A DNA stretch of 64,000 bases, taken from Artocarpus heterophyllus (lineage: Eukaryota; Streptophyta; Magnoliopsida; Rosales; Moraceae). The notes under the pieces are model-generated. The model made no database searches. It was given only the letters and a program-made list of their open reading frames with translations, and was not told the origin of the DNA. The stretch spans positions 17,878,239 through 17,942,238 of the forward strand of contig CM046330.1 of assembly GCA_025403435.1 (NCBI GenBank), given 5' to 3'. How positions within the stretch are numbered: the first letter of the stretch is position 1; the number at the start of each line of letters is the position of its first letter. Shown here piece after piece: positions 35,722 to 46,657 of the stretch. Both the position numbers and the translations under genes were made by a program.

Positions 35722-35841
35722 AACAAGTGAGGGCAGTTTAATTGTTTGTAAGTTCCTCCATCCTTAGTATAGATTGAGGATTCGAGTCACGTTTTACCCC
35801 ACTCATAAGTTGGTGGCATTCCCCCTCCTTTTATATTAAAA
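35722..35841 (+). mobile_element. tRNA-derived SINE, about 120 bp
   Basis: The unit has an A-box-like stretch near its start (TTTGTAAGTTCCTCC), a B-box-like GGATTCGAGTCAC at about 35780, a conserved-looking GGTGGCATTCCCCCTCC tail region and an A-rich 3' end. It is flanked by a 16-bp direct repeat that begins AAAAAGGTTTGAA and differs at one base (35706-35721 and 35842-35857), which is the target duplication expected from LINE-driven insertion. Confidence 0.65.
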
Positions 35842-36138
35842 AAAAAGGTTTGAACTGCAAATAAATCTATAAAACAAAGGCAATACTTGTATTGCTTGTC
35901 GATACAGAAAATTTATGAAGCTGGACCAGATTCCCTAGTGTTTGAAATATATAGAGATGTGATTTTAATCTAATAAGCTGAGTAATAACAACTAAAGCAT
36001 GTCGTCATAGTAGTAAGTCAGAAGTAACAACCGTTTAAGAGTCATAGAACGAGAACTAGAATTTTTACACAAGTAAAAGCACTAAACGGCAGATACCATT
36101 ATTTTTAGTCTTATATCACCACCATAATCATTTTTTCC

Positions 36139-36144
36139 TTTATT
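36139..36144 (-). terminator. Putative polyadenylation signal of the C2orf69-like gene
   Basis: AATAAA on the minus strand, 68 bp downstream of the stop codon of the C2orf69-like gene. Confidence 0.45.
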
Positions 36145-36211
36145 ACATTTAACCTCCATCTTATAAGTATGTTCACAGATTTTACAACCATTATGTTGTC
36201 TCTGGAGGTGA

Positions 36212-37532
36212 TTAACTTAGATCCAACTTTTCAATTATTTCAAAATGCATCTGCAAATCAGGTGGGCTATCATTAACGAAATAAAATCGCTCCAAAACCT
36301 GTAATTTCATCCCACTCTTCTGAGTCCCGGCCTGAAGAAGACGAAGCAACTTGTCTTTTTCGTCACGTATCCAAGATCTTCTGTCGTCACACCACTGCCT
36401 CGGAGTTCCATGAAGTACAAAACACACTCCTCCATCTCCTTGTGCGAGGCGTCTGCAGATTCTCTCAACCACGTCACTGTCAGTAATGTATGCGCCAACA
36501 GAATTCAATCCAACGTCCACGTAGTGTATCTCGACAATGCTGTTTAAGAGGCTTTCTTTTGTATTTGGTATGATTTGGGAATGTTCTTCTTCGTTTTCTT
36601 CTCCTTGTGGTTGATCTTCACATGATCTCAACTCTAAGGAGCCGAGCTCGGTAACCAGTTGGTTAACTACAGTTCCACCCTTGCTAAATCCAAAGATGAA
36701 TGTCTTAGGCTGATTCAATGGACTCTCAGAAATGCCGGGCACGCTTGATTTATTCCGTCTCTCTGAAATGACACTCTTCATCTGTCATTATCACAAGCTT
36801 GCATGACTTGAAAACATATAAATTCAATCAAATATCTTCTTCAAAGGCAAGAGACCACAATAAAATTTCATGATGTGATGTTAAGAATGTATTAGTAGTT
36901 AGCAATTTAGGAATTCTTCTAATCTAGAGAATTTTGGAATTCTTGTTATTGTAGTTTCATATATTTCGTAATGAACTCTCTAAACGCATGTGTGTGTCTC
37001 CTATTTTCGAAGTTTTTCTCGCCAAAAGCTTCTCGCATTCATTTTTCTTCCATCATTGAATCTCATATAGACGTACCTCTTCAACGCAATTTGATAAGAG
37101 AGAGACGATTGATGTAGAAGCAGGGTATCCAGTTGGGTGATATGATTTTGGGTCTCCCCATTGATTAACTGATGGTATGAAGTCCTTGTATACAGCGAAA
37201 GGTCCATTAAACACAGAAGCCTCGACAACCCAAGCATTGACAGAACCACCAATTTTTGAAACTAGAATTTGAGCTATGTTTTGTAAATCAGATAGCCTTT
37301 CAATCACTGGATTCCCGGTCCCCACAACTCGATCTCCATTGAAAAAGATGGCATTTACAGAAGGCACCTGCCCATCAAGTTTAAAACAAAAATTAAGGTT
37401 TCCTTTTGACGTTAGGGGACAAAAAAGAAAGGAGGATAACTCAAAGCCCAAACTTTCAATCCTTCTGAGTTAATACATATACACACACGTATATGTGTGT
37501 TTGTTTGTATACATACATACATACATACGTAC

Positions 37533-37572
<40 letters not shown>

Positions 37573-37775
37573 TACTTCAGGAAATATCAGACTCAGACCT
37601 TATGAAAAGCTAGTTGTTAAATTTTCTAGCTTAGGGAGGAGGAAAAAAAAAAAAAAAAAAAACTTACAGTCAGGGATTTAGAAGTTGGTGAAAGGCAAAG
37701 AGATGCTGCAACCTGATAACAAGCTCTGCTATTAGGGTGTAATGGGACCTTCAAAACTCCGCTCCACCGCTCCAT
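36212..37775 (-). CDS. UPF0565 / C2orf69-like protein, three exons
   Basis: Exons on the minus strand are 37775-37668 (36 codons), 37367-37077 (97 codons) and 36781-36212 (189 codons plus TAA). All junctions are phase 0 with GT-AG introns of 300 and 295 bp. The 322-residue product begins MERWSGVLKVPLHPNSR, the usual start of plant members. FFNGDRV lies near residue 45, NGPFAVYKDFIPSVN near 90, a GFSKGG nucleophile-elbow-like motif at 164-169 (Ser166) and HGTPRQW at 257-263. The family is predicted to have an alpha/beta-hydrolase fold. The human member C2orf69 is mitochondrial and needed for respiratory-chain function; the plant role is not known to me. No stop or frameshift is seen. Both neighbours are transposon-derived, so it has no gene partners here. 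Confidence 0.9.
37505..37576. repeat. Compound microsatellite in intron 1 of the C2orf69-like gene
   Basis: (ATAC)n from about 37508, interrupted by one ACGT, runs into (AT)n to about 37572. An A-run of about 20 at 37643-37662 lies close to the exon 1 splice donor. Both tracts are likely length-polymorphic. Confidence 0.9.
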
Positions 37776-37841
37776 AACTAAATTTAGCTGCAAATCTTAA
37801 ACGCTTGGCGAACTAAGGAAGCAAAGCTCATGCAGTAGTCC

Positions 37842-37849
37842 TTATAAAA
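37842..37849 (-). promoter_or_regulatory. Possible TATA box of the C2orf69-like gene
   Basis: TTTTATAA on the minus strand lies about 70 bp upstream of the ATG. The spacing is plausible for a short 5' untranslated region, but no other promoter evidence is available. Confidence 0.35.
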
Positions 37850-39086
37850 GCACAAATTACCACAACACCAAAAATATCCACGGTTTACACTTAGTGTTAA
37901 TGATGTTTGACACCTTTGTCCATTTGTTTTAAAATTGTCTTACTATATTTGTTTTTCGTTGCTTATATTGAATCCCAAAAAGAAGAGGAAACGAAACGAA
38001 GGGATTGTCTCTTTTCTTTTTCTTTTTTCTTTTTTGTTTTTGTCTGGTAAGAACTAAGAAGAAAGGTTCCTTAACCGCGATGGCTTTGGTGTAATATTGT
38101 TTCTAACGTCTCCCTATGGTTTTATGGCTTTTTTGTTGTCGTGCTGTCGTACTTCAAAATAGAACTAATGAACATAAGAAATAAAAGAATCGGACCGATT
38201 AGGTAATAGTTAATAACACCATTACACTAACAAAAAGAATGCCGTTTGTGTAAAGATAATAAATAAAATAAGTAATGTTTGATGTCCTTATCAAACCCAA
38301 ATTTTTCACACGCATCAAACTGAACAATTTTTCATATATATATACACACACATATGTATAGACTTATTTCCAAGGGCTATGTTTTCAATTGTCACATTTC
38401 CAATAATAGTATATTTTAATAATAATTAATGATATAGTGTAATAAGAATTCAATCGCATTAATTATCACAATATTTTAATCAATTACTTAATTAATTGCA
38501 ATCATCTTATTCATGTCACACGATTAATAACAATTGCATTAATTTAAAAAGTACCTGTTACAACTACACCAATATATATATATATATATATATATTCACA
38601 TGTATAGCAAAGGGGTTTCAGCTGGGAACTTTAACAAACAGTTTGCGTGCAACACTAATTCATAGAGAGACCTTAGAAACATTGCCATGAAACAGACAAC
38701 TTGAGATAGAACGACTAACCGTAGATAATGATCTCAAACGACTGACACGATTTGCGAGGCAAAAGGAAAACAATACTCGAGAGAAAGAGATAGTTTCACC
38801 ACCTAGTTGTAGGGGAGAGAGTATTTCCTATACGATGGTCCTTTGAGGAATATTTTCCACCGCCTCCTTTTGTGGTAATAATAACAACAATAATAATAAT
38901 AATAATAATAAGAGCAAACAACATTGAACATACATTGTGTTGTCTCGCGCATAAAAAAACGACAAATGTATAAAAACACTATATATTGAGCTCTAAACGA
39001 CAATGACTCCGGAAACGACAACAATGCAAGTTCAATGAAGAAGAAACGACAAATCTATGAAAATTGAAAAAAAAAAAAAAAAAAGG
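37850..39086. other. Intergenic AT-rich sequence with microsatellites
   Basis: (TA)n at about 38571-38595, (AAT)n at about 38889-38911 and a long A-run at 39067-39084 beside the next LTR. No coding or mobile sequence recognised. Confidence 0.5.
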
Positions 39087-39695
39087 TGATACAAAGGTTC
39101 ATTAGTTCTTCTACTTTCTTTTGTATTGGTTAATGAACATTGTCGGTTGAGACTTATTATGTTAGCTTTTAAGTATTGTCGTTTGTATTAGGCTGAGACG
39201 ACACCGTTCAACACAATGGTGCCCACCCTCCTTTTATCATTTTCTTCCTTTGTTTGGTGAGATAGATCTGGTATTATCTTGAATTTTAGTTCTAAAAGAA
39301 ATAGCTCAGAGAGCTCCCATAGCGTATTGGTTCAATACAACTAGCAAGGTTGATTGATGACGGGGATTTGTAAAAATGACTTTTTGGAAAAAATTTTATG
39401 ATTAATGACTTTTTTTTTGTAGTTTTTGGCATAAAAAAGGCTTATTAGATATCAAAATAATTTTAATTTTTTTTATTATGTTGAGGTTTTTTATCCTATT
39501 ACAGTTATTTTTTTATTTTTTTGAAAAAAATTAAGACAATTTACTTACATAAAAAAACATATTTTTTGGTTAAAAAAAAAAAGACCATTTCTTCTATTCA
39601 ATTTTTTTCCCCTTTCTTCAAAATCTTCCTTGATTGGTGGGCTTATCTTGTTTCTTCCTAGACTTGACTTAGTTATTTTTGTTGCTCATACATCA
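39087..39695 (+). repeat. 5' LTR of the second Gypsy element, containing a MITE
   Basis: Apart from the insertion at 39360-39629 it matches the 334-bp right LTR. Shared phrases include GGTTAATGAACATTGTCG, GCTGAGACGACACCGTTC and CAGAGAGCTCCCATAGC. Confidence 0.87.
39360..39629. mobile_element. MULE-type MITE inside the left LTR
   Basis: A 270-bp AT-rich insert absent from the right LTR. It is flanked by TTGATTGATG (39350-39359) and TTGATTGGTG (39630-39639), a 10-bp near-duplication close to the 9-11 bp made by Mutator-like elements. Its ends show short inverted similarity (AAAATGACTTTTT against AAATGGTCTTTTT on the opposite strand). Confidence 0.55.
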
Positions 39696-39700
39696 TTTTT

Positions 39701-39713
39701 TGGTACCAGAGCC
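39701..39713 (+). promoter_or_regulatory. Primer-binding site (initiator tRNA-Met)
   Basis: TGGTACCAGAGCC, one base off the standard TGGTATCAGAGCC, 5 bp after the LTR end. Confidence 0.8.
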
Positions 39714-39731
39714 TTCGTTCTTTCCATGGGA

Positions 39732-41005
39732 CTCGATGACCGAAAGTGGTGGATGTAGTCGCTGTATTGGCGACGACGACTGAAGCGTGCAAGCTCTTTG
39801 AGCCGAAGTACATAGTCTGAACACGAAGTTTGATTGCTTTGCGGTGGAGGTAGGCCAAGCCTTAGCCCAACTTACTTAAGGAGTTCCCGTCATTCCTCTC
39901 AGCCAACAATCGCCAGCTCAAGATCGCGGCATGCCAACGAAAGCTCAACGACTACGAGCTCCTCATCGCCCCGATCGGGTGGAAGACCCAGCGAAAACCG
40001 ATTTTGAACTCCCAAATCTGCTCACCCATTGACGATCGATCCTCCTCACCAACGATTGGCTAATTATAAGTATGAGTTCATCGATCCGCCACATCGAAGG
40101 GAAGCTATAGTGGGACGTCACATTCCAGATCTCATTGGGTCAGATAGCAATGAAGAAATCAGCACCCTCGCATTGGGAGATCGTCGTATCACACCTCAAG
40201 TTCAGCACTTTCTCGAACTAGGTAATTCTGATTTCTGAATTAAGAATGATATTCCTTGCTTTGATAGACATGTTCACATAGAGGATTTCCTTGATTGGCC
40301 GAGAACTGTTGAAATTTTTTTTCATTACATGAAATACCAGAGCACAAATGGGTCTGTCTCATGGCCTATAAGCTCCGTGAAGGAGCCTCTACCTGGTGGG
40401 AACAGTTACAGACTAATAGGCGGAAGGATGGGAAGCTGAAAATCCGGTCCTGGCCCCGAATGTGGCAACTGATGAAAGCTCAATTACTTCCAGCAAACTA
40501 TGAGCGAACTCTGTATCGACAATACCAACGCTGTCAATAGAGAAATCGCTCGGTTGTGGAGTACACCGAGGGATTTTATAGGTTGAATGCTTGGACTAAT
40601 CTGGCCTAGACTAAAGAGCAGCAGATCTCTCGTTATCTTGGCAGACTTCGAGACACCATACATGATTAGCTGGAATTACAGTCATTCTTTCTATTGTAGT
40701 GAATTTGACCTTCCTAGTTGAGAGTCAACTTCAACGGTCTTCTTCCCATCGAGCCAATCCATCAAGAGCTTCTTTCGATACTAGTTTGGAGAGATCAAAA
40801 TCCAATTCCACAGGCCTCGGCTCTTCTACCTCTACTACGAAGTCTCCCACTGATTCCTTAGCGGGCTCCACTAAGAGTTCAAGCAAAGTTCCTACTCCGA
40901 TTAGGAAGTCTAACCCTATGCTCAGCCAGGAGTTGGAAAATGTTTCCAGTGCAACCAGTCAAGGCACAAGCCCAATGAGTGCTGTCATTGTAAATAGGTC
41001 AACCT
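39732..41005 (+). pseudogene. Gag of the second Gypsy element
   Basis: Capsid (Retrotrans_gag) blocks in shifting frames: HIEDFLDWPRTVEIFFHYM near 40275, ASTWWEQLQTNRRKDGK-like sequence near 40390, RSWPRMWQLMKAQLLPANYE and VVEYTEGFYRLNAW near 40555. A Ser/Thr-rich linker follows. An intact zinc knuckle, CFQCNQSRHKPNEC, is encoded at 40941-40982 and fits C-X2-C-X4-H-X4-C. Several stops make the whole frame non-functional. The start ATG at 39733 (MGLDDRK) is likely but not certain. Confidence 0.8.
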
Positions 41006-41204
41006 AGCTGATGATAGCGTGGAGTCTGAAAGGCATGAGCATGATGTTGAGGAGGAAAGGGACTATGAGGACACTGAAATTGTTACGGGGGACATTGGAG
41101 ATCCAGTCACATGCATTGTACAGTGACTACTTTTCTCTCCGCAGCAGCCTCAACGAGACCAACGTCATGCCATCTTCCGAACTCGGTGTACAATCAATAA
41201 GAAA

Positions 41205-41525
41205 GTGTGTGATGTTACTGTGGATAGCGGAAGCTGCGACAATATAGTATCCTCCGCTCTTGTCAAAGCATTAGGGCTGCCCACCACTAAACACCTCAAC
41301 CCGTACAAGATTGGTTGGATCAAACAGGGTGTGTCCACTCGAGTTCAAGAAGTGTGCAAGGTCCCATTCTCCATTGACAAGTTCTATCAAGACAAAATCC
41401 TTTGCAACTTGTCGAGATGGACGCTTGTCACATCCTCTTGGGGCGCCCTTGGCATTTTGATGTCAACTTCACCCATAAAGGCTGTGATAATAGCTATCAT
41501 TTTGAGTGGAAAGGAAAGAAAATAA
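41205..41525 (+). pseudogene. Protease of the second Gypsy element
   Basis: CDVTVDSGSCDNIVSSALV at 41205-41265 contains the retropepsin active site DSGS with its catalytic Asp. LGLPTTKHLNPYKIGWIKQG follows, then, in the next frame (from 41402), VEMDACHILLGRPWHFDV with the conserved LLGRPW. One frameshift between the two blocks breaks the gene. Confidence 0.8.
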
Positions 41526-41759
41526 AGCTTGTCCTACTAACAAATCCCTCCGAACCACCAGCTCCTGCTACTTTGCTCACAGTACCTGGTAATCTTTGTT
41601 CAAGACCTCCAAGAAAGCTCCTTAGCTTTGGTTGTGATTGCCAAAGACCACAGCCCCCCACAAGAGATTTTCACTCCTGTTGTACAATTAATTTTAGATG
41701 AATATGCTGACTTAACCCCTGAAGAACTGCCCTCCAAGCTACCACCTATGTGAGCCACA

Positions 41760-42645
41760 CAACATCAAATTGATTTGATTCCTAGAGCCAACCTGCCAAA
41801 TCTTCCACACAACCGCCTCAGCCCCCAAGAGCATGAGATCTTGTAGAGTTTAATTGATGATTTGTTAAAGAAAAACCTGATCCATGAGTGCTTAAGTCCA
41901 TGTGCAATCTTGGCCTTACTAGTTCCTAAAAAAGATGGGACTTGGCGTATGTGTTTTGATAGTCACGTGATTAATAAGATTACAATCAAGTATAGATTTC
42001 CTATTCCTCGCATAGAAGACATGTTGGATGAACTTGGTGGTTCCAAAGTCTTCTCTAAATTAGATTTGCGTAGTGGATATCACCAAATCCATATTCGACC
42101 GGGCGACGAGTAGAAGATGGCTTTTAAGACAGGGGAAGGACTATATGAGTGGATGGTGATGCCCTTCGGCCTTTGTAATGCACCAAGTATGTTGATGCAC
42201 CTTATGAACCAAATCCTCAAGCTGTTCACCAACTGCTTTGTAGTCGTTTACTTTGACGACATTCTAATCTATAGCAAATCCATGGACGAGCATTTAACCC
42301 ATATCTGGGAGGTTTTTAAAGTTCTCCATGCCAACAGGATCTATCTTAACCTCAAGAAATGCTCTTTTGCCACTAATCAGATTTTGTTTTTGGGATTTAT
42401 CATCAACGCTGAAGCAGATGAAGGAAAAGTGGAAGCAATTTATGATTGGCCAATACCCACCAACATTCATGAGGTTCACAGCTTTCACAATTTGGCGACC
42501 TTTTTATCGGTAGTTCATTAGGAACTTCGGTTCTTTGGCTGCCCCCAGTACTAACTGCCTTCAGAAAAGGCAATTTGAATGGGGGAAGGAGCAAGATGAT
42601 AGCTTCAAGTTACTAAAATTTAAGTTGTGCATAGCCCCTGTCCTA
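41760..42645 (+). pseudogene. Reverse transcriptase of the second Gypsy element
   Basis: The block [20 protein letters not shown] leads into [72 protein letters not shown] and [13 protein letters not shown] (YFDD at 42249-42260, both Asp codons present). A Trp-to-stop change (TAG) at 42112-42114, after GDE, splits the frame. A further stop follows FLSVVH near 42519. The region ends at the nested solo LTR (42648), beyond which RNase H continues. Confidence 0.88.
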
Positions 42646-42647
42646 GC

Positions 42648-44652
42648 TGTTGGAAAATAGTATGCAGTGGAATTTTAAAATTTTTATATTAGAGTATTTT
42701 TTAAAACACAAGTTTGACGCGCTATATGCATAAATTAATCAGATCTTACTAACCTTTGAATATCGAAGAACTCCCGCAATCCGTGAAGAGAAGTAACATT
42801 CCAGAAGAGCCTCAACCAACCGGTCTTCTTTGCTATTCTCTATCCACGATCGGAGTGAGTGTGGGCTCACACGTACAGCTCTTCCACCAAGTGACTCTTC
42901 TTCTAACCAATTGAGAGAACCCAAAGCTAGTGTTTGTGATTTGTGAACAAGAGCTCTTAGGGAGTTTTCAGATTGTCACCAGTAGAGTATCACTCTTAAT
43001 CTCTCAATTGATCTAAATAATAATGAGACTCACTCTCTTTTTATAGAGGTTGGGCATAAGAATCAGTCCTTATCAGATTATGCCTTAAAATTCGAATCAA
43101 CATCAAATTCGGATGAATATCTGAAGACATCAACGTGAAAACGCGTGATCTTTTTATCGTGCATAGGCAAGCTGATCTGTCTAATCGGCAGGCCGAACTT
43201 GAGGATCGACATGCCAATCTGCTGATAAAAAATCTCAATAGATCTTTTATTTTTCACCCGAGATTCTATAGGATAAAATCTCAGTTTTAAGTCAAATAAT
43301 CCAATAGAAAAGTTTTCTAATCAAAACAACTTTATCTAGATAATCTCTAAAAAATAAATGAATTCTTGATAATTTAACAAGTTTATCTTGAATTAATTTA
43401 AATTTAATCCAACTGATAAACAAACATGAATTATCTGATCCTGACAATTCAACAAGTTTATCTTGAATCAATTTTGTTACAAAATTAATTTAACCGATAA
43501 ATAGACATGAATTATCTGATTATTTCAAATTTTAGCTAATCTGATAAATCTGACATAAGTCACCAATTGTCGAAAAAACACGCTGTATTGTTACAGGATT
43601 TTGTGAGGTAGCAAAAGAGACCAAATGGACCTATATAGTTCAAGATCTCGATAATTATGAAACCCAATATCCCAGATATACATTTTATAATTATCAACTC
43701 CAACGTTACTCCATTAAAAGCTTGGAGTTGCACTCTCAAACTATATAGAATTACGAAGCCCGTATAGCTAAGTCTCTCTGATATATCATAGTGTATTGTA
43801 TCCCTATAGGATTATCCATAACCGGCTTAAGGACCAGTTCTCTTTACCTTTCCCATTGTTTTTATCTTACGTTCCATTATCTCACCATCGAAAAACTTAC
43901 TATCAAAAGACGGTATAACATTCGGTTACACCTATGCATTCAAATGGTTGAGCGCTCTAGTTTTTTAATTATAGAATAACGCATATAAGAGGATATCACT
44001 ACTCCTAAAGATGAGCTATGGATTCCATATCTATGAATAGCAGGTCTACGCTATCAAGAGTCATGCCTCCAACGTACCAGCATGCATACCACTATTAAAA
44101 TGTGGGTGTCACCCTTTGGTATATCAAAAGACTTAAGTCAAGACAATGAGCCTACTATTCATCTCAAGATTAAGATACAATACAAATGATTGTTTAAAGT
44201 GAATCGATTCGCTGAGACAGAATTATGAATCTAAATCAATTCACTTTATGTCCCGATCCAACACGTCGTCACCTATGACAATGTGACAATGTTTCTATTC
44301 ACGGAGTCCACCTCTGATAGTCAAGAGAAACCATCTCCCAATAGGGATATAGACAACATAACAATCTTTACATGAATAAAGCGCCCAACTTTATTCCCTC
44401 GATTGTAGATTTTATGATTTAGACCGTCACTTTAAGAATCGTGTCTTCTGCATAATCTGTCCATCATATGCCTAATTCTTAAAGGTTTAGATCGACAGTC
44501 TCAGACTATTATTTGCTTAACATATATTCAACAAATATGAATGTAAAGAGGACAAGATTTGGTATATAAATAATAAATAAATTCTTTATTGATAAAAATG
44601 TCTCCAAAAAAACATATTACATTTTTACTCCTTAGGGCATACATGTCTAACA
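42648..44652 (-). mobile_element. Solo LTR, 2005 bp, nested between RT and RNase H
   Basis: TGTTGGAAAA...TGTCTAACA ends, flanked by the identical 5-bp duplication CTAGC (42643-42647 and 44653-44657). It has no coding content. A TATA box on the minus strand (TATAAAAA, 43038-43045) sets the orientation as minus, with the LTR starting TGTTAGACATG at 44652. It belongs to the same family as the LTR relic at 48360-53369. Excision by LTR-LTR recombination is the usual origin of such copies. Confidence 0.88.
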
Positions 44653-45060
44653 CTAGCCCTCCCTAATTTTTCCAAGCCTTTTGAGGTCAAAACGGATGCA
44701 TCGATGCTTGGTATGGGGGCTGTCCTATTGCAGAATCAATGGCCTATTGAATTCTTTAGCAAAAAGCTATGCATAGCTCGTCAAAAGTGGTCGGCCTACG
44801 AGCAAGAATTCTACGCCATCATCCGAGCCTTGAAGCATTAGGAGCACTACCTTTTACCCAACAAATTAACCTTCATAGTGATCATCAATCTTTAAAATAT
44901 GTCAACTCTCAAAAGAGCATGAACAAAACCCATTGGATTCCTTTTCTACAGAAGTTTACTTTCATGTTTCAACATCGCTCTGGGTAAAAGAATGAGGCCG
45001 TTGATGCTCCAAGCTGAAAGGTCTTTTTACTCAGTACTTTACAATCGGTCATTACGGGGT
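44653..45060 (+). pseudogene. RNase H of the second Gypsy element
   Basis: LPNFSKPFEVKTDASMLGMG (Asp of the RNase H site), AVLLQNQWPIEFFSKKL and KWSAYEQEFYAIIRALKH (Glu) are readable in one frame until a stop after RALKH. SDHQSLKYVNSQKSMNK then follows in another frame (Asp). It continues the RT domain interrupted by the solo LTR. Confidence 0.82.
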
Positions 45061-45099
45061 TCGAAAATCTCAAGGAGCTTTATTTAGACGATCAAGATT

Positions 45100-46312
45100 T
45101 CAGCTCTGTTTGGTCTCAATGCCTAGCTCATACCCCTGCCCAAAACTACACAATCAACCACAGCTATCTCTTTAAAGGTCACCAACTCTACATTCCTTGC
45201 ACCTTATTGTAGGAACATTTGATGTGAAAATTTCATTCTGGAGGCCTTGCTGCTCATATGGGCCGAGACAAGACCCATACCTTGATCACCGACCGCTTCT
45301 TTTGGCCTCACATGCAACGAGACATCCATCGCTTTGTCCACGGTGTGCTACTTGTCAAACCACCAAGTGGTGCTCTCTAAACACTAGGCTTTATACTCCA
45401 TTGCCAGTTCACGATAACATTTGGGAAGACCTTAGTATGGACTTTGTTCTTGGACTCCCAAAGACACCTTGACACGTCGATTCCATAATGGTTATGGTGG
45501 ATAGGTTCTCGAAAATGGCGAAGTTCATCCCTTGCAAAAAAACTCATGATGCCCAGAATGTAGCCATGCTTTTCTTTTACGAAATTGTAAAGCTTCGTGG
45601 GGTCCCTCAATCTATCACTTCAGATAGAGATGTGAAGTTTATTAGCCATTTTTGGCATGAATTATGGTGACGCCTCTCCTCTAAGCTAAAGTTTAGCAGT
45701 TCCTATCACCCCCCAAACTGATGATCAAACCAAAGTTATGAATTGTGCCTTGGGTGATATGCTCCATTGCCTCGCTGGGAAGAAACCTAAGCAATGGGAC
45801 CATGCATTGCCGCAGGCTGAGTTTACTTTCAACTCGACAGTGAACCGTTCTACCAGTTTTAGTCCATTTGCTCTTGTCTTTGCCAAGGTTCCCAACTTCA
45901 CTATCGACCTTGTTCAATTCCCACATCCAAAAAGCAAGTCCGCTGCTGAGTTTGTTGCCCATGTAGTTCAGAACCGTGCTGATGCTATCTCTCACTTGGA
46001 AGAGACCAATGCCAAATACAAGGCTATAGCTGATCGCCACCGTTGTCTCAAGGTTTTTGTGATGTAGGCAACCTGGTCATGGTACACCTTCACCGTAAAT
46101 GCTTCCTTGTAGGTACCTATCACAAGCTACAAGATCGCAAGTTTGGACCTGCGGAAATTTTGTAGAAGATTAATGACAATGCCTACATTGTCAATCTCCC
46201 TCCTCACCTTCACATCTCCCTTACTTTTAACGTCTCCAACCTTTTTAAGCACTTTCTTCTTGATGCGGCACCAGTTTTTTGGATTCAAAGTCGAATCTCG
46301 AATCTCTCTTAA
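45100..46312 (+). pseudogene. Integrase of the second Gypsy element
   Basis: The zinc-binding segment contains [14 protein letters not shown] and [15 protein letters not shown] followed by CATCQTTK. The core has [16 protein letters not shown] (first Asp), [30 protein letters not shown] (second Asp) and HPQTDDQTKVMNCALGDML, where the usual catalytic Glu is Lys (AAA at 45732-45734). The C-terminal part encodes AYIVNLPPHLHISLTFNVSN, then ends with no chromodomain. Frameshifts and stops occur near 45210, 45380 and 46065. Confidence 0.85.
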
Positions 46313-46323
46313 GAGGAAGGCAC

Positions 46324-46657
46324 TGATGCAGAGGTTCATTAGTTGTTTTACTTTCTTCTGTATTGGTTAATGAACATTGTCGTTTGAGACGTATTATGCT
46401 AGCTTTTAAGTATTGTTGTTTGTATTGGGCTGAGACGACACCGTTCTATGTAATGCTGCTCACCCTCTTTTTATCATTTTCTTCTTTTGTTCGATGAGAC
46501 AAATCTGGTATTATTTTGAATTTCAGTTCTAAAAGACATAGCTCAGAGAGCTCCCATAGCTGATTGGTTGAATACAGCTAGCAAGGTGAAGGAACGTTGA
46601 TTCCTTATCTTGTTTCTTTCCAGATTTAACTTTGTTATTTCTGTTGCTCATACATCA
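46324..46657 (+). repeat. 3' LTR of the second Gypsy element
   Basis: 334 bp, TG...CA, preceded by a purine-rich AAGAGGAAGG tract that serves as polypurine tract. Confidence 0.87.

Larger units (their letters stand above)
39087..46657 (+). mobile_element. Ty3/Gypsy LTR retrotransposon, degenerate, with two nested insertions
   Basis: LTRs 39087-39695 and 46324-46657 start TGAT(A/G)CA and end CATACATCA. The flanks AAAGG and AAACG are an imperfect 5-bp duplication. A primer-binding site for initiator tRNA-Met follows the left LTR. Plus-strand order is gag, protease, RT, RNase H, integrase, which defines Gypsy. A 270-bp MITE sits in the left LTR and a 2.0-kb solo LTR between RT and RNase H. No chromodomain is seen after the integrase C-terminus. 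Without insertions the element is about 5.3 kb. All domains carry stops or frameshifts. Confidence 0.88.

Noticed and set aside
36307..36498. 63-codon minus-strand frame within exon 3 of the C2orf69-like gene
   Set aside because: Shadow of the real coding frame in another phase.
42739..42924. 61-codon minus-strand frame within the 2.0-kb solo LTR
   Set aside because: LTR leader sequence with no protein similarity; the matching sequence at 53150-53200 in the other LTR copy is not open.
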